Source: Sambucus nigra
Taxonomy: Eukaryota; Streptophyta; Magnoliopsida; Dipsacales; Adoxaceae
Length of the DNA: 64,000 nucleotides
Direction: 5' to 3'
Assembly: GCA_949130495.1 (NCBI GenBank)
Contig: OX422211.1
Span: 398,965,049-399,029,048 of the forward strand
A program made the translations under genes and the position numbers. Under the pieces are notes generated by a model. It was given only the letters and a program-made list of their open reading frames with translations. It ran no database searches and was not told the origin of the DNA. Within the stretch, counting starts at the first letter, position 1. Each line of letters begins with the position of its first letter. Shown one piece after another: positions 23,128-34,735 of the stretch.

Positions 23128-23202
23128 CAAAAAAAACAACTCAATTTTTTTCTACTCTAAAAAAATAGTCCGCATTGGGGGACCTCATATGTGGTATGTA
23201 TG

Positions 23203-23226
23203 AGTCTCTCTCTCTCTCTCTCTCTC
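23203..23226. repeat. (CT)n microsatellite
   Basis: Eleven to twelve CT units between the two foldback sequences. Confidence 0.9.
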
Positions 23227-23287
23227 ATGTAAGGGCTCCTTATGGTGCAGTCCCCTTAGGTACCATTTTTTAAAATAGTAAAAAAAA

Positions 23288-23730
23288 TGAATTTTTTGAT
23301 GAAGCTTTATGGATATGATATTGACGGTGAGAAGATCATCAGTAATTCTTTTAATCAAAAAATTCAATAAAAAAATAGTTCACATGAGTTGATTTGTAAA
23401 AAATAGTGTGAATATGCATTTTCGACCGTTGAAATTTTGACGATCATCTCACCCACTTTTTGTTTGAATTTTTTGATGAAACTTCATGAATACGATCTCA
23501 ACAGTGAGAAGAATATATCTAGGAAGTTTTATAAAAAAATTCGGTCAACCAAGTGGCTCACACAAACCCAAAATTTAAATGGTCGAAAATGCATATTTAT
23601 ACCCTTTTTGACATATTACTTCATCTAAATGTTATTTTTATTGGATTTTTTGATGAAAAAAATTTGAGATGATCTTCTAACCGTGCAGATCATATCCATG
23701 AAGTTTCAATGAAAATTTCAATTTTATAAT
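23288..23730. repeat. Foldback repeat with inverted and direct copies
   Basis: A roughly 50-bp motif, GAATTTTTTGATGAA..TTCATG..ATACGATCTCAACgGTGAGAAG in outline, occurs directly at about 23288-23337 and 23467-23516, and inverted at about 23665-23725. A second pair, TATGCATTTTCGACC (about 23413) and GGTCGAAAATGCATA (about 23580), is also inverted. The arrangement resembles a foldback or Mutator-type non-autonomous element. It abuts the truncated LTR of element D at 23731. Confidence 0.5.
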
Positions 23731-24525
23731 GGCAGCACAAGAGTATATATATCTGGTAGAAGATGGTGAAGAGAAGAAAATGAACACTAGTATATAAGTG
23801 GTTCAGCCAATCTTGCCTACATCCACTGTGAGTGTGTGAGTAATTTCACTATAATGGTGGCACTAATCGCCTGTGATACAATCTCTCACTTTCTCTCTTT
23901 ACTGCGTATACTAACAGAGTTTTGGCTAGGGTTACAATTATCCATCTCTCTCCAAGGTAGGGGAAGGCTTGTATTTATAGTGCTTGGGTGGTGTAATGTA
24001 CCCCCCAAGCATGCCATAAGCATGCATGAGTTGAATTCACTAATCATAAGTGGACACCTGGTTGTGCCATATGTAAGGAATGATGACCAAATATTCCCCC
24101 ATGTGAGGGGAACGATTCGATTATAATTGAATTGCCACACGCTCCAAGTCTTCCATGTGCTTGCGTATGTTTGGACTTGTAATATCACTTATTGTAACCT
24201 CGTCCTGGCTGAGTACAAAGTTGGAGGAGTCCAATAGTTGATTTTGTCTTGTCAATGATCGATATGGCCTCGGCTCAGAAGACTAGCCGAAGTTATGTAT
24301 GAGGAAGGATGTAACGTCGGTTCAGGCAGAGTACGATGTTGGTAATAGCTTGAGCCTATGAGATTCTATTGGCCTCGACTGATGGCTAGTTGAGGTTGAT
24401 AAAAGAGTAGCCGACCTTATAGAAGATGACCTTTCTGATAGTTGTTATAAGCTTCCTGTCGACTAGGCTGTGAAACAGGCCAAGCTATGTGTCCCTAGGT
24501 ACGAGGGTACACTTTGGGCATATCA
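23731..24525 (-). repeat. 3' LTR of element D (terminal ~58 bp missing)
   Basis: The minus strand starts TGATATGCCC at 24525, directly after the polypurine tract. It aligns with 53656-54446 almost end to end, including the GCACAAGAGTATATATA, TCCACTGTGAGTGTG, CCCCCCAAG and GGCCTCGGC blocks. At the left the match ends at 23731, so about 58 bp present in the 5' LTR (53598-53655) are absent. The foldback DNA at 23288-23730 begins exactly there. It carries a TATA box and an AGCC/GGCT motif cluster. Confidence 0.8.
23972..23979 (-). promoter_or_regulatory. TATA box of the D 3' LTR
   Basis: TATAAATA on the minus strand, about 550 bp from the LTR start, in CACTATAAATACAAGCC context. The 5' LTR copy (53894-53901) has lost one T. 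Confidence 0.65.
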
Positions 24526-24592
24526 ATCGCCCCCAGCCCTTAGTCTCCTGTGAGTAGGTGACTGAGGGGTATGCAGGTTAAGCCGAGGCTTA
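24205..24592. repeat. Palindrome-type cluster D (CCTCGGCT / AGCCGAGG motif)
   Basis: Degenerate copies in both orientations: GGCCTCGGCTCAG 24266, TAGCCGAAGTT 24285, ACGTCGGTTCAG 24314, GGCCTCGACTGATGGC 24371, TAGCCGACCTTA 24409, GACTAGGCTG 24461 and TAAGCCGAGGCTTA 24579. Most copies also exist in the 5' LTR at 54189-54404. The cluster lies between the LTR TATA box (minus, 23972) and the aORF start region (plus). Confidence 0.6.
24526..24545 (-). other. Polypurine tract of element D
   Basis: The minus strand reads AAGGGCTGGGGGCGAT immediately before the LTR start TGATATGCCC. This is the expected primer for plus-strand DNA synthesis. Confidence 0.7.
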
Positions 24593-24744
24593 GTTACTTT
24601 TGGTGTCTTGAGATGTGAAGTGATTCCTTGACACATGTGACTCATTGAAGTGACTATCGTACCTCCCAAGGTATGACGGTGTATTTTTGGTTCTCTAGGG
24701 TAATGATGGGTGTATTGGGAATTGTGCCTCATCATTCAGAAGGT

Positions 24745-24753
24745 TTAAAAAGG
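24745..24753 (+). promoter_or_regulatory. Possible TATA box of the antisense aORF of D
   Basis: TTTAAAAAGG on the plus strand, followed by a long CT-rich leader (24760-24900), about 520 bp before the ATG at 25265. The Athila-like element C shows the same layout of TATA box plus CT-rich leader before its aORF. Confidence 0.4.
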
Positions 24754-25264
24754 TTTTTCTTTCCTCATTTCTCTTTCTTCTTCTCTAGTTCTCCCGCCTA
24801 TAGTTTACTGCAACTGCGATTTTCTCTCAAGAACTCCATCGTTGTGCTGAGATCTAAGGTTTCCTTTGCTTCTTAATCTCTTCCTCCCTCACTCGCGGCC
24901 CGTCAGGTTTTACCTTTGACGTTTATTTTTTCCATTTCTGGTCATTACTTTTACAGTTTCAGTTTTCCGACGATCTTCTCCTTTTTTTGGCGATGCTTTT
25001 CGCCGCTGTTGAGTGGTTTTAGGGTTAAGATCATCGTGTTTAGGTAGTATTGGAGTCGTACCAGGCTACTCTGAGGTGGTTTTAGCCCCAAACCCCCCTC
25101 TTTTATTCCTTTCGGTCATCTTATCCGGTGACCTAGCTTAAGGTGTTCTTGGTGTTCTTATTTGAAACCCTTCAATTTCTAACCTTTGATTTTTAGTTTG
25201 AGTAGAACAAGTTATTTATCTATTTACAGTTTGTCTTTCCTACAAGTTTAGTGTTGTCTTATGA

Positions 25265-27600
25265 ATGCTCAGACATTTGTACAAACTCATTAAAGAGTTA
25301 GCGTCGCTGCATGAGACGACCTTCGAAAAGATTAGGCAAATAGAGTTAGCTCAGGAGGAGGCTCGTAGGGCTGAGACCTTTCCCCTCAGACCAATTATCC
25401 CTCCTCCTTTAAAGGTCATATACCCTGATCCTGCAGAGGTTCATGAACCAATGTCTGAGGATAACGCTGCTTCAGACCCAATGTCAATGTCTGAGGCTGG
25501 CGAATCTGTAGACTCTTTTCAAGAGGCTATAGATTATTCTCCTAGGTATGGTGAGGTTTCAGAGGATGCCGAGGTTTCAAGCATAGCCTCATCCCATATA
25601 ATATCTAGAAATTCACGTATATCTCCTTCCATAGAGATTGTAGGGTGGCCCAGTGGAGCAATTCCGCCTCCCATCGATGCCATTCCTCTATCGGTTGCCA
25701 CCGGGGTTAAGTTTGCGGAGAGGTTTCCTGGTGGTGCCCCTATCATTACCCAGGCCGACGTGGACGTGGATGGCGATGATGGTGAGGATAATAAACTTGA
25801 TACCTCTGAGGCTGTTGAGTATGAGAGTACCGTGAACGAGTACGACCTTCTTTATTTCAAGCACCTCTATTCCATAGATTCTTCAATTATTCGTAGAAAA
25901 CCTCTAAAGGATGAGAGGGCCTACGATGGCCGAGATGGAGAAATGTGTGTTTATGAACATATGTTTAAGTTGGGCTTTCGTCTTCCTACCCACCCAGTTA
26001 TAAGAGCTATACTCTCACATATAAATCTTGCCACTTCCCAATTATCCCCTAATGCTTGGAGGTTTATGATTGGGGCCATCGTCCTTTGGAAGGTCGTTCA
26101 CCATTTAGACCTTCCAGTTAGAGTTTTTACGGGTTGTTACGTCCCCTCGTCTGCCAAAACCATCCCAGCAACTATCACTTCTTAGCTAGAAATCTGAGAA
26201 GAAGATGCTCTTGGTCACCTAAAATTCAAATCATTAGTGGAAACCACGGTACTTTTTTATTTCTGGGGCATAGGAGTTTGGTTCGGACGAAGCTTCAAGA
26301 ACGTCGGTTTCAAGGATCCCCCTTGATGGGGGAAAGTATCCTTCGCGATTAAAGCCGACCCGGGCCTTATCCAGGAAAATTACAAGAATGTTGAGGACCT
26401 TTGCAATCAAGGCGAGAAAGGTCATCTCATTAAATATGAACATATGATAACCCCCTACTACCTTTCTCAGACAGGTTTGGGCGGTGGTCCCCTGGAAGAG
26501 CTTTGTAAGTCTTCAACGTTTTTCTCACCTAAGTTATACCTCTTATATTTTTTATCTTTGACTTGCTAACTCAGAGACTTGTCTTTTGCAGAGCGTCCAG
26601 CAGGCATACCGGACGAGTTTTGGGAGATGTCTTCTCCTAGCCTTGTGAAGCTCATGGAGAAAAGATGTGAAAAAAATGTACCACCGCCTGCCGTAAAAAA
26701 GAATGCCGGCCCCTCCAAGGCCGACACTAGCAATAAGAGGAAGTCCATGACTGACCCGGTGCATACGAGGTTGAGTAGGACTCAGGCCAAAGGTCGCGCC
26801 ATACCCATTTAGATAGCGTGACCATCCACAATCTGAAAGCTTTCGATTTTATTGGCTCTATAATGATTGAGGAAGATAAGCATTTTCTTCGTGCTTTGGA
26901 TGCCCATTTGTTGTCCGAGTTCTCCCTTCATGAGTCAATCCAGGTATCATTTATTAGCTCTTTCTTTCAAGTGTTACCTTGTCTTTGTGTAACTATTACT
27001 CATTAGTCTGATCTTCCTCTGCATGGTGTCTCGCTTTTCATCGCCTTATTGACTGGACCTTGAAGAGGATGCCCCTTATAGAAAAGGGTAAGGAAAATGA
27101 GAAGGTTGAGGTCTCTCTGAATTCAGAGGTTAAAAGGTTGAATGGGGTCATCAAGTAGAGGGACAACGACAAGTCTCAGCTCAAGAAGGATCATGACAAA
27201 GCTCTAAAGGCTAAGGATGATTTTCTTCAATCGAAGGTTGATGCTGAAGGGTATCAAAGAGAACAGAAAATGGGCATCCACGAAGGAGAGTGAGTTTGGT
27301 AGCCTGACTACTGAGAACTTTGTTGGTCTCAGCTTTGGAGACCCTCGGTTTTCTCAGGCCTTGAAGGAAGTTAAAGAGGGTGATGCTGCTCCAACCGAGA
27401 CTTCGCCTCTCGAGGTCACAGAGATAGAAGATGGTACTCATCATGATGATGAAGTTAAAGTTACCAACGTCGGCCTTCACCAGACGACTGCATCTGCTGG
27501 TTGGTCGGCTCCTTCCGAGATATTGGCCCTCTTGCCAATTAACATCTTCTCAATGTTCATATTTTTTACAGTTGTAACTTTGATCCCTTTTTATCTGTAA
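25265..27600 (+). pseudogene. Antisense aORF of element D, Transposase_28-like, with probable introns
   Basis: This ORF runs opposite to the D pol. Exon 1 (25265-26185, 306 codons) has an N-terminal coiled-coil-like start, an acidic middle, and near codons 225-280 a KLGFRLPTHPVIRAIL..NLATSQLSPNAWRFM block. That block is the hallmark of the Transposase_28 family (putative gypsy-type transposon, PF04195). Beyond the stop, homology-like coding continues in shifted frames to 26504. A GTAAGT donor there and a TTTTGCAG acceptor at 26591 bracket a likely 87-bp intron. Further exon-like pieces follow to a Lys/Glu-rich coiled coil (27055-27290) and a C-terminus ending at 27600. Such aORFs are known in Tat elements. 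Function is unknown and the copy is interrupted by several stops. Confidence 0.65.
26505..26591 (+). other. Putative intron in the aORF of D
   Basis: GTAAGT donor, AT-rich body and a pyrimidine-rich TTTTGCAG acceptor. The Glu-Glu-Leu-rich end of one segment joins the next, which begins with an Arg-Pro-Ala-Gly-like and DEFWEM stretch. The reading frame downstream stays open to 26812. Confidence 0.55.
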
Positions 27601-27715
27601 TTCTAGTTTATATGAACTCTGATGTAAGTTTCTTGATACTCTGGATTATAATTCTGAACCCTATTTTATGGTATGATCAGAAGTAGCTTGGCTTTTTCTA
27701 ATTCTATTGCTTCGT

Positions 27716-27785
27716 ATGATGTTTTATTGTTCTATAACTATGATACTCCAATGATGTTTTATTGTTCTATAACTATGATACTCCA
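27716..27785. repeat. 35-bp tandem duplication
   Basis: Two identical 35-bp units (27716-27750 and 27751-27785) starting ATGATGTTTTATTGTTC, directly before the 63-bp array. Confidence 0.9.
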
Positions 27786-27802
27786 CATTCCCAAGTTTCA
27801 CC

Positions 27803-28677
27803 ACACCAAATTATGGTGTTTTACCATCATATTTTCACTAAACTAATGATGTTTAAGGTCCGAGGTCACCAAATTATGGTGTTTTACCTCTTAAGCTTTC
27901 ACTAAATAATGATGTTTAAGGTCTGAGGTCACCAAATTATGGTGTTTTACCTCTTAAGCTTTCACTAAATAATGATGTTTAAAGTCTGAGGTCACCAAAT
28001 TATGGTGTTTCACCTCATATTTTCACGAAACTAATGATGTTTAAGGTCTGAGGTCACCAAATTATGGTGTTTTACCTCTTCAAATTTCACCAAATAATGA
28101 TGTTTTAAGGTCCGAGGTCACCAAATTATGATATTTCACCTTATATTTTCACCAACTAAATGATGTTTTAAGGTCAGAGGTCACAAAATTATGATGTTTC
28201 ACCTCATATTTTTACCAACTTAATGATGTCTTAAGGTCTGAGGTCACCAAATTATGATGTTTCAGCTCATATTTTCAATAAACTAATGGTATTTTAAGGT
28301 CTGAGGTCACCAAATTATGGTGTTTCACCTCATATTTTAACCAACTAAATGATGTTTTAAGGTCTGAGGTCACCAAGTTATGATGTTTCACCTCATATTT
28401 TCACCAAATTAATGGTGTTTTAAGGTCCGAGGTCAGCAAATTATGATGTTTCACCTCATATTTTCACCAACTAAATGATGTTTTAAGGTCTGAGGTCACT
28501 AAATTCTGATGTTTCACCTCATATTTTCACCAACTTAATGATGTCTCAAGGTCTGAGGTCACCAAATTATGATGTTTCACCTCATATTTTCACCAACTAA
28601 ATGATGTTTTAAGGTCTGAGGTCACCAAGTTATGATGTTTCACCTCATATTTTTACCAACTTAATGTTGTTAAATAC
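27803..28677. repeat. 63-bp tandem array, about 14 monomers
   Basis: The monomer has the landmarks AAGGTCTGAGGTCACCAAAT, a CACCA..TGGTG dyad and CACCTCATATTTTCACC. Early units (27803-28080) read GTGTTTTACCTCTTAAGCTTTCAC; later ones read GATGTTTCACCTCATATTTTC, so two subfamilies succeed each other along the array. It lies in the 3' untranslated part of element D, between the integrase and the aORF, and ends 63 bp before the copia F insertion. Tandem arrays at this place are known in Tat elements and can seed satellites. Confidence 0.9.
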
Positions 28678-28734
28678 ATACACTCGAACACAATCTAGCT
28701 ACTTTTTCATTGAAATCCTCTATTTAAGTTGATA

Positions 28735-28739
28735 CATGT
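28735..28739. repeat. Left target-site duplication of F (CATGT)
   Basis: CATGT before TGAAGCCC; exact copy at 38685-38689. Confidence 0.9.
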
Positions 28740-30759
28740 TGAAGCCCTTATACTCTTGACTCACTTCAGTCTATATTGTATAAGTGTTCATCTAGTTTGG
28801 AAATTGTGACAAAATTATGTCTATCCTAGAAACCAAAAAACCTCAGAGATTGGTTTGCTATTTCATTCACCTATCTTGTAGTGATCTAAACCAAATTACC
28901 AACACTCACACACAGTAGAATGCTTTATATACATGTCATATTGCGTATTAATGTGTGTACATATGTTGAGTATGTTTAAATCCCTAAATTTAATTTTTAA
29001 TTATTTTTTGGGATTTTACAAACATTTTTTTATAAAGGTTTTATTAATTAAAACTTAGTTTTAAAAGTTTGTGGGTTCAATCTACAATTATGGTTTAATG
29101 GGTTTATTGGCTTAAAGTTGCTTTGGGTAGAAACCAAAAGCGGCAGAGAATTCTGGGTATGGTTGTAATTATTTTATGACGCGCGTTTTATATCGCCTAA
29201 TTGATCAACACTTGTTGCTTGTTGATTGGTGCATTTTGTGTTTCTTTACTGAGTATATAATCGCGTATGCTTACAACCGTTGGATCAATTCTTATCAGCG
29301 ATCTGCATGCTTTCTTTGGTAATCCCTGTGTATCCCTCTTTAACAAATCAGGTGAATTTTAATCACCGCGTACTGTGAGCCCTTGGATCAAATTCAATCT
29401 AGCTTGACTCAATCCTGACCCATGTTTTTGAACCATCTTCTCGATCCTTCTCTTCGTCCTATAAAAGGAACCCTCCTCTCAATCGTCTAAGGCTTTTGGC
29501 CAGTTCATTGTTTGAGAGTAAAAAAGAGAGAGTAGAGAGAAGAGAGAGTAGAGATAAGAGAGAGAAAAGAGAGAGAGAGAGAGAGTTAGAATCCCTAACC
29601 CTAATCCTGGTTCGTCAAGCCTCTTTCAAACCAAACACTCCTCTAAAACTCCTACATATTCAAAACACTACCCTGAGTGTTCTTGAGTTTTTGAGAGATA
29701 TTTGTGTTGTTGGTTGTGTTGTTGTAACCACTTGTTCGTTAGATCTTGTTCCCAACTTAAACTGTTTACTTAGATCTATTTTCTTCTTCATAGAAATTTC
29801 AGATCTATGTTCTGCATGTTACATCACACTTAGATTTGCATGATTTATTTCTCATCTTGAGAAATATATTGTTGATTCTTTTCTGAAAATCGTTTTTAAC
29901 TTTGAAATCAACAATAAATGTTTTTTGTTTCTAGTTCTCTTAAAACTAAACATTTGACCTAGTTTGGAATCATACTTGGAGGTTTTCAATCTCAATTTTT
30001 TTTTCAAAACTCTGAGATTGATTAAGATCTTGATACATCTTCTGAGAAAGATATCCGTGGATTCTGGGATTGATTTAAAGGTCAAAAAGGGTTAAAGTTT
30101 TATGAGAAGAGAGAAAAAGAAAAATCACTGCATATAGCCTTATATGTAATTTGTTAGGACTGTTTGTACTTAATAAGTGTGTGTGTGTGCATGTATGTAT
30201 TGGAGAGCACCCCCACAAACACTTTCACCCTACCACGCGAAAAGTGTTGGTAATAAGATCTTGTGAACAAGAGTCGACGTAAAGTGCTGGAAGAAATCAG
30301 AAGTTGACAAACTGGGAGAACAACATCAACAATCAGAACTGCAGAGAAGTTATAAGGACACCAGAGGGTATATTCCTAAACTTATATAGGTCTGAGTTGT
30401 ATGCATGTTAGTTATATAGTTTGTAACTGGTAAATTTGTTTTAGTGGATTTTTTATTTTACTCCGTAGAGAGAGTCGTGGATGTTTCCTCAGTTGGTGAG
30501 GTTTTACCACGTAAAAATCGTGAACTTAATCTTCCTACATCTTCTCATCTCATTCTTGGTTGTACTGAGTTTAAAGTTTGTTTAAACTTCTTTATAAACC
30601 TGTTAGTCAAATCTTGAATAGATCTCGTGCATACTGTTTTATTAAACACATCTTGTGTTCAAATAGTTTTGGTTTTTAAGAAAAGAGTTTCTTCAAAAAA
30701 CTGTTCGAAGTTACTTAAATAGTTTATTTTTAATAAACAACTTTAGTAACAGATTTTCA
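28740..30759 (+). repeat. 5' LTR of element F (2020 bp)
   Basis: Starts TGAAGCCCTTATAC and ends GTAACAGATTTTCA. It carries a TATAAAAGG box at 29460, a GA-rich microsatellite (29518-29588) just downstream in the leader, and a GT microsatellite near 30178. Against the 3' LTR I count about 30 differences in the first 760 bp. Confidence 0.93.
29460..29468 (+). promoter_or_regulatory. TATA box in 5' LTR of F
   Basis: TATAAAAGG, 720 bp into the LTR; the same box is at 37384 in the 3' LTR at the same offset. Confidence 0.75.
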
Positions 30760-30761
30760 AT

Positions 30762-30773
30762 TGGTATCAGAGC
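30762..30773 (+). other. Primer binding site of F (Met tRNA type)
   Basis: TGGTATCAGAGC, two bases after the LTR end, complementary to the initiator Met tRNA 3' end. Confidence 0.92.
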
Positions 30774-30832
30774 TTGGTAAACTTCTTTTAAAGAGATCCT
30801 GTGTTTCTGAAATTGTTTTCTGAAAATCAAAT

Positions 30833-33064
30833 ATGGACGAGAAAAATGAAAGATTTGGTAACTTGACCAGACCTCCTATCTTTGATGGAACCAATTTTGC
30901 TTACTGGAATGTTAGAATGATTGCTTTCATTCAAGGAACTCTGGGAGATGATGTCTGGGACATTGTTGAAAATAGTTACACTTTTCCTACAAAACCATCC
31001 ACTGAAGGAAGTAATGAGAGGGTTAAGAAAGTATTAAGTGAGTTCACTCAAGAAGAGAAATAAGTTTCTCGAAACAATAACAAAGGAAAGAATGCCATAT
31101 TTATGTCCATAAATGAACATGAGTTGAAAAGAACCTCATCTTGTACCACTTCTAAGGAAGCTTGGGACACTTTGGTTACTGCTCATGAAGGTGACACTAG
31201 AGTTAAGGCTACTAAAACTCAAATGCTCATTCAACAGTATAATTCCTTAATTATGTCTGAGACTGAGTCATTTGATGACTTCTATATGAACCTGACTGAT
31301 ATTGTGACAAAACTGCATGCTAATGGGATAACTTATGACATACAAGAAATTGTATCTAAAATTCTGAGATCATTACCACAGAAATTTGATAACAAAAGAT
31401 ATGCTATTGAAGAAATGTGTGATATTAATCTCACTCCTGAACTACTCAGTAGTAAATTAAGAACTGTGGAAATGGAACTGGAATTTAAGAAACAATTGAC
31501 CCAGTCCCATAGGAAACATACTAGTTCCAATCTAAGCTTCTCTTTTAAATTGATTAAGCCTGAGTTTAATACTTCCAATGATGACTCTGATGAGGAATGC
31601 AATATAGAGAGCTTGGACAATCAGATTGCCTTAATGTCAAAACAGTTTAAGAAAATCATTAAGCTTAGAAACAACATGGTAAATAAACAAGGCAAGTCAA
31701 ATTATCCAACTCCCTTTAATCACAGAACTCATGAGAAAAGCCATGACAAAAATCACAAGGACTCTCACATTAGACCTAATAGAGACCTTAAGAAGACTGA
31801 ATGCTATAGATGTGGTAAACTAGGCCACATTGCACAAGAGTGTAGAGTTAATTTGAACACTCAAAACAAACACACTAGAGCCAACATTTGCAAAACATGG
31901 GATGATTCAAATGACTCTGAAAATGAGGAACATGAGTCATCTGATGTTTTTGACCCTTGCATGTCTTTCTTTGTCAAGATTATCTATAATGATGATATGC
32001 ATGTGCTTGTTAGTGAGGATGAATCTAGTAATTCTATGTATGATGTTTCGAATATTGCTGTTACTGGTTTAGATGCTTTGATAACTGAGAATATTGCTAT
32101 CTCTTCTTTGGTGTGTGTGAGTCAAAGGGAAAGCGATAATGACGATGTCAATGGGTGTGTGAGTTCAAAGAATGAAGCCTTAGGGGTCACTTCACACATT
32201 ACACTTAGTGACTCGGGCAATGAAGACCTCCCAGATATTCACACACTTTACTCTAAAACTCTCAAGAAAAGCACTAGACTAGAAAAAATTGTGAATGATC
32301 TTACCAAAAAGTTGGAAGATCTAAGCCTGATGGTCAAGCTGAATGCTGAAGAGTATACTACCCAATGCTTAACTCATGAAAGTGAAATTAAAATGTTTGA
32401 TCTAAAACTCAAAGATTTGTCTGAAACAAATGAAACTCTGGCGAAAAAATATAAAGGGACATTGTTAGAATTTGAACAAACCAAAGAAAAGACAGCAACT
32501 GTTTTCAAAAAATTTACAAAATTTGAAAATAATTCAAACTGCTTTGATGAATTTGTTGCTGATTCTAAAACCAATTATGATGATCGAACTGGAATAGGAT
32601 TTTGCCCCAATTTGAAGAAACAAACAAAATTGTTTGAACCTATCAAGTTTGTGTCAGGAGGTAAAAGACCTATTGATACATGCCCAGATTTTCATTCCCT
32701 AAAAATTGAGTTTGATTCAAAACATCAAAATTTTAACATTGGGGAATCAAGTTGCTCTAAACGTGTAAGTTCACCTAAGGCTAAATACGTCTGCCCCTCT
32801 ATTAGGAAGAGTGAATCTACATTCAAACCTGTACTACCTAGGAATAGAGTTCAACCTCAAGATTTCTCAAAACCTTTGTTTAGAGACTTTCCTAAGGAGA
32901 CCCTAATTTTGAGCAATCCTTATTGCTCCTACTGCAACATATACGGTCACTCATTTGATGGTTGCTATGCCAGGAGAGTAGTTAAACCTGTCTGTAATCC
33001 TCCTATCTATCAGAATTTTAACTATTCTAGGAGGAGCCGCAACAATTATATGCTTCCTAGATAA
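30833..33064 (+). pseudogene. Gag of element F (in-frame stops)
   Basis: It starts at the ATG at 30833 with an F-D-G-T-N-F-A-Y-W block typical of copia gag (DUF4219/UBN2 type). A TAA at 31061-31063 interrupts it and the same frame resumes, so this is a point mutation rather than a separate gene. The first zinc knuckle CYRCGKLGHIAQEC lies near 31801. A long acidic and coiled-coil stretch (about 32200-32520) follows. A second CysHis motif, CSYCNIYGHSFDGC, is near 32926. The section ends at a second in-frame TAA (33062-33064), after which the frame stays open into protease. Long gag with coiled coil is a SIRE trait. In life it would build the virus-like particle. Confidence 0.88.
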
Positions 33065-34735
33065 CCAGACAAAAACTCTAATTATAGGAAGAGAAAGACC
33101 AAACCTAAAAGAACATTCCCTAGAAGGATGCCTAAAAATCTTCCTAAACCAAATGCTCAAGTCTTTCATAAAATTCAAAATCATGCGCAAAACATTTTTC
33201 AACAAAAATCGAATGCTCGCAAATTTTATCAATTGAGAGCTAATAGGCGCAAAATGAAAACTAGAGCAATTTGGGTTAGAAAAGATGATCTATTACCCCA
33301 GATGAAGTGTAACATTGTTGTTATTGCTTTAAAAGCTGAGCACACATCATCTGGTTGGTATTTAGACTCTGGATGTTCTAAGCACATGACTGGGGATGAT
33401 ACTAAACTTTTGAACAAAACCAGCTTTGTTGGTGGTAAAGTCATTTTTGGTGATGGAGTATCATCTCAAATCATAGGCAACGGAACTCTCCATGAAGATG
33501 GACTTCCTGTTCTTGAAAATGTCCTTCTAGTTAAAGGTCTTAATGCCAATCTACTTAGTATCTCGCAATTTTGTGACTCGGATCATACTGTTACCTTTTC
33601 AAAGAATAATTACAAAATTTTAAATGAAAAAGGTGAATGCATAATTACAGGATTCAGGACTCCTGACAATTTCTATACTGTCATGAACAATTCTGAAACC
33701 TGTAATGTTGTCAGAATGAATGACAACGAGATATGGCATAACAGAATGGGTCATATAAATTATGATAATCTTAGTAGACTGACCTCTCAGGAAATAGTTA
33801 GAGGAGTTCCTAAAATCAAACCCATTCCTAACATTGTCTGTGGTTCCTGTCAGGAAGGTAAAATTGCAAAGGCACCTCATAAGAAAGTTAATGATATTCT
33901 TACCTCTAATCCCTTGGAGCTCATCCATATGGACCTAATGGGTCCCTCCCAAACTGTTAGTCTCTGTGGACACAGTTATATTTTAGTTATGGTTGATGAC
34001 TTCACCAGATTTACTTGGGTAGCCTTTTTAAAACAAAAGTCTGACATTTTTCAAACTTTCCTAAAAATACTACTTCGGATTGAAAATGAAAAGGACACTC
34101 AAGTGAATAGAATCCATAGTGACAGAGGAGGAGAATTCAAAGATACTGGTATAATAGAGTATTATGACTATAATGGTTACAAACATGAGTTTAGTGCTCC
34201 TAAGACTCCTCAACAAAATGGAATTACCGAGAGAAACAATCGTACCCTTCAAGAGATGGCACGTGTTATGTTACATGCCAAAAATTTGCCTAAATACTTT
34301 TGGGTAGAATCTATTCGTACTGCGTGTCACATCATAAATAGGGTCTATCTTAGAAAGAATTCCAAACAGACTCCTTACGAACTTTGGTCTAATAAAAAGC
34401 CTAATCTTAAGTACCTTAGAACCTTTGGTAGAACTTGTTATGTTTGCAAAGATAGGGAACACTTGTCCAAATTTGAGAGTCGAGGAGATAAAGCTATTTT
34501 TTTAGGATACTCGCTTAACAGTAGAGCCTATCGGGTGTATAATCTTCGCACTAAAAGCTTGATGGAATCCATAAATGTAATTGTGAGTGACACTACTATA
34601 GAGAACAAGACTGGTGAATCAACTATTGAGGAAGAGCCTACAAACACTTTAGAAAATGACTCTTCTGAAATAGATAATTCATTACAATTGAGATACCTGA
34701 AGTACCTAACTGGGTTTCTAAAGATCATCCCATAA
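33065..34735 (+). pseudogene. Protease and integrase of element F
   Basis: Same frame as gag. Protease: WYLDSGCSKHMTGD near 33355 holds the D-S-G active site. The gag-pre-integrase zinc-binding region follows, with WHNRMGH and CGSCQEGK. The integrase core keeps all three acidic residues: D in HMDLMGP, D in HSDRGGEF and E in TPQQNGITERNN. The downstream GKF-like KFESRGDKAIFLGY block is also present. Near 34687 the frame shifts, so the ORF runs out at a TAA (34733-34735) while the homology continues one frame over. The enzyme domains themselves look undamaged. Confidence 0.9.

Noticed and set aside
27803..28677. Regular ~63-bp repeats could suggest a CRISPR-like array
   Set aside because: The whole 63 bp is repeated; there are no unique spacers. 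The setting is a plant retrotransposon.
29496..29843. 115-codon ORF with an Arg/Glu-rich middle
   Set aside because: LTR leader sequence of F; the near-identical copy at 37420 in the other LTR and the GA microsatellite explain it. It begins with TTG.
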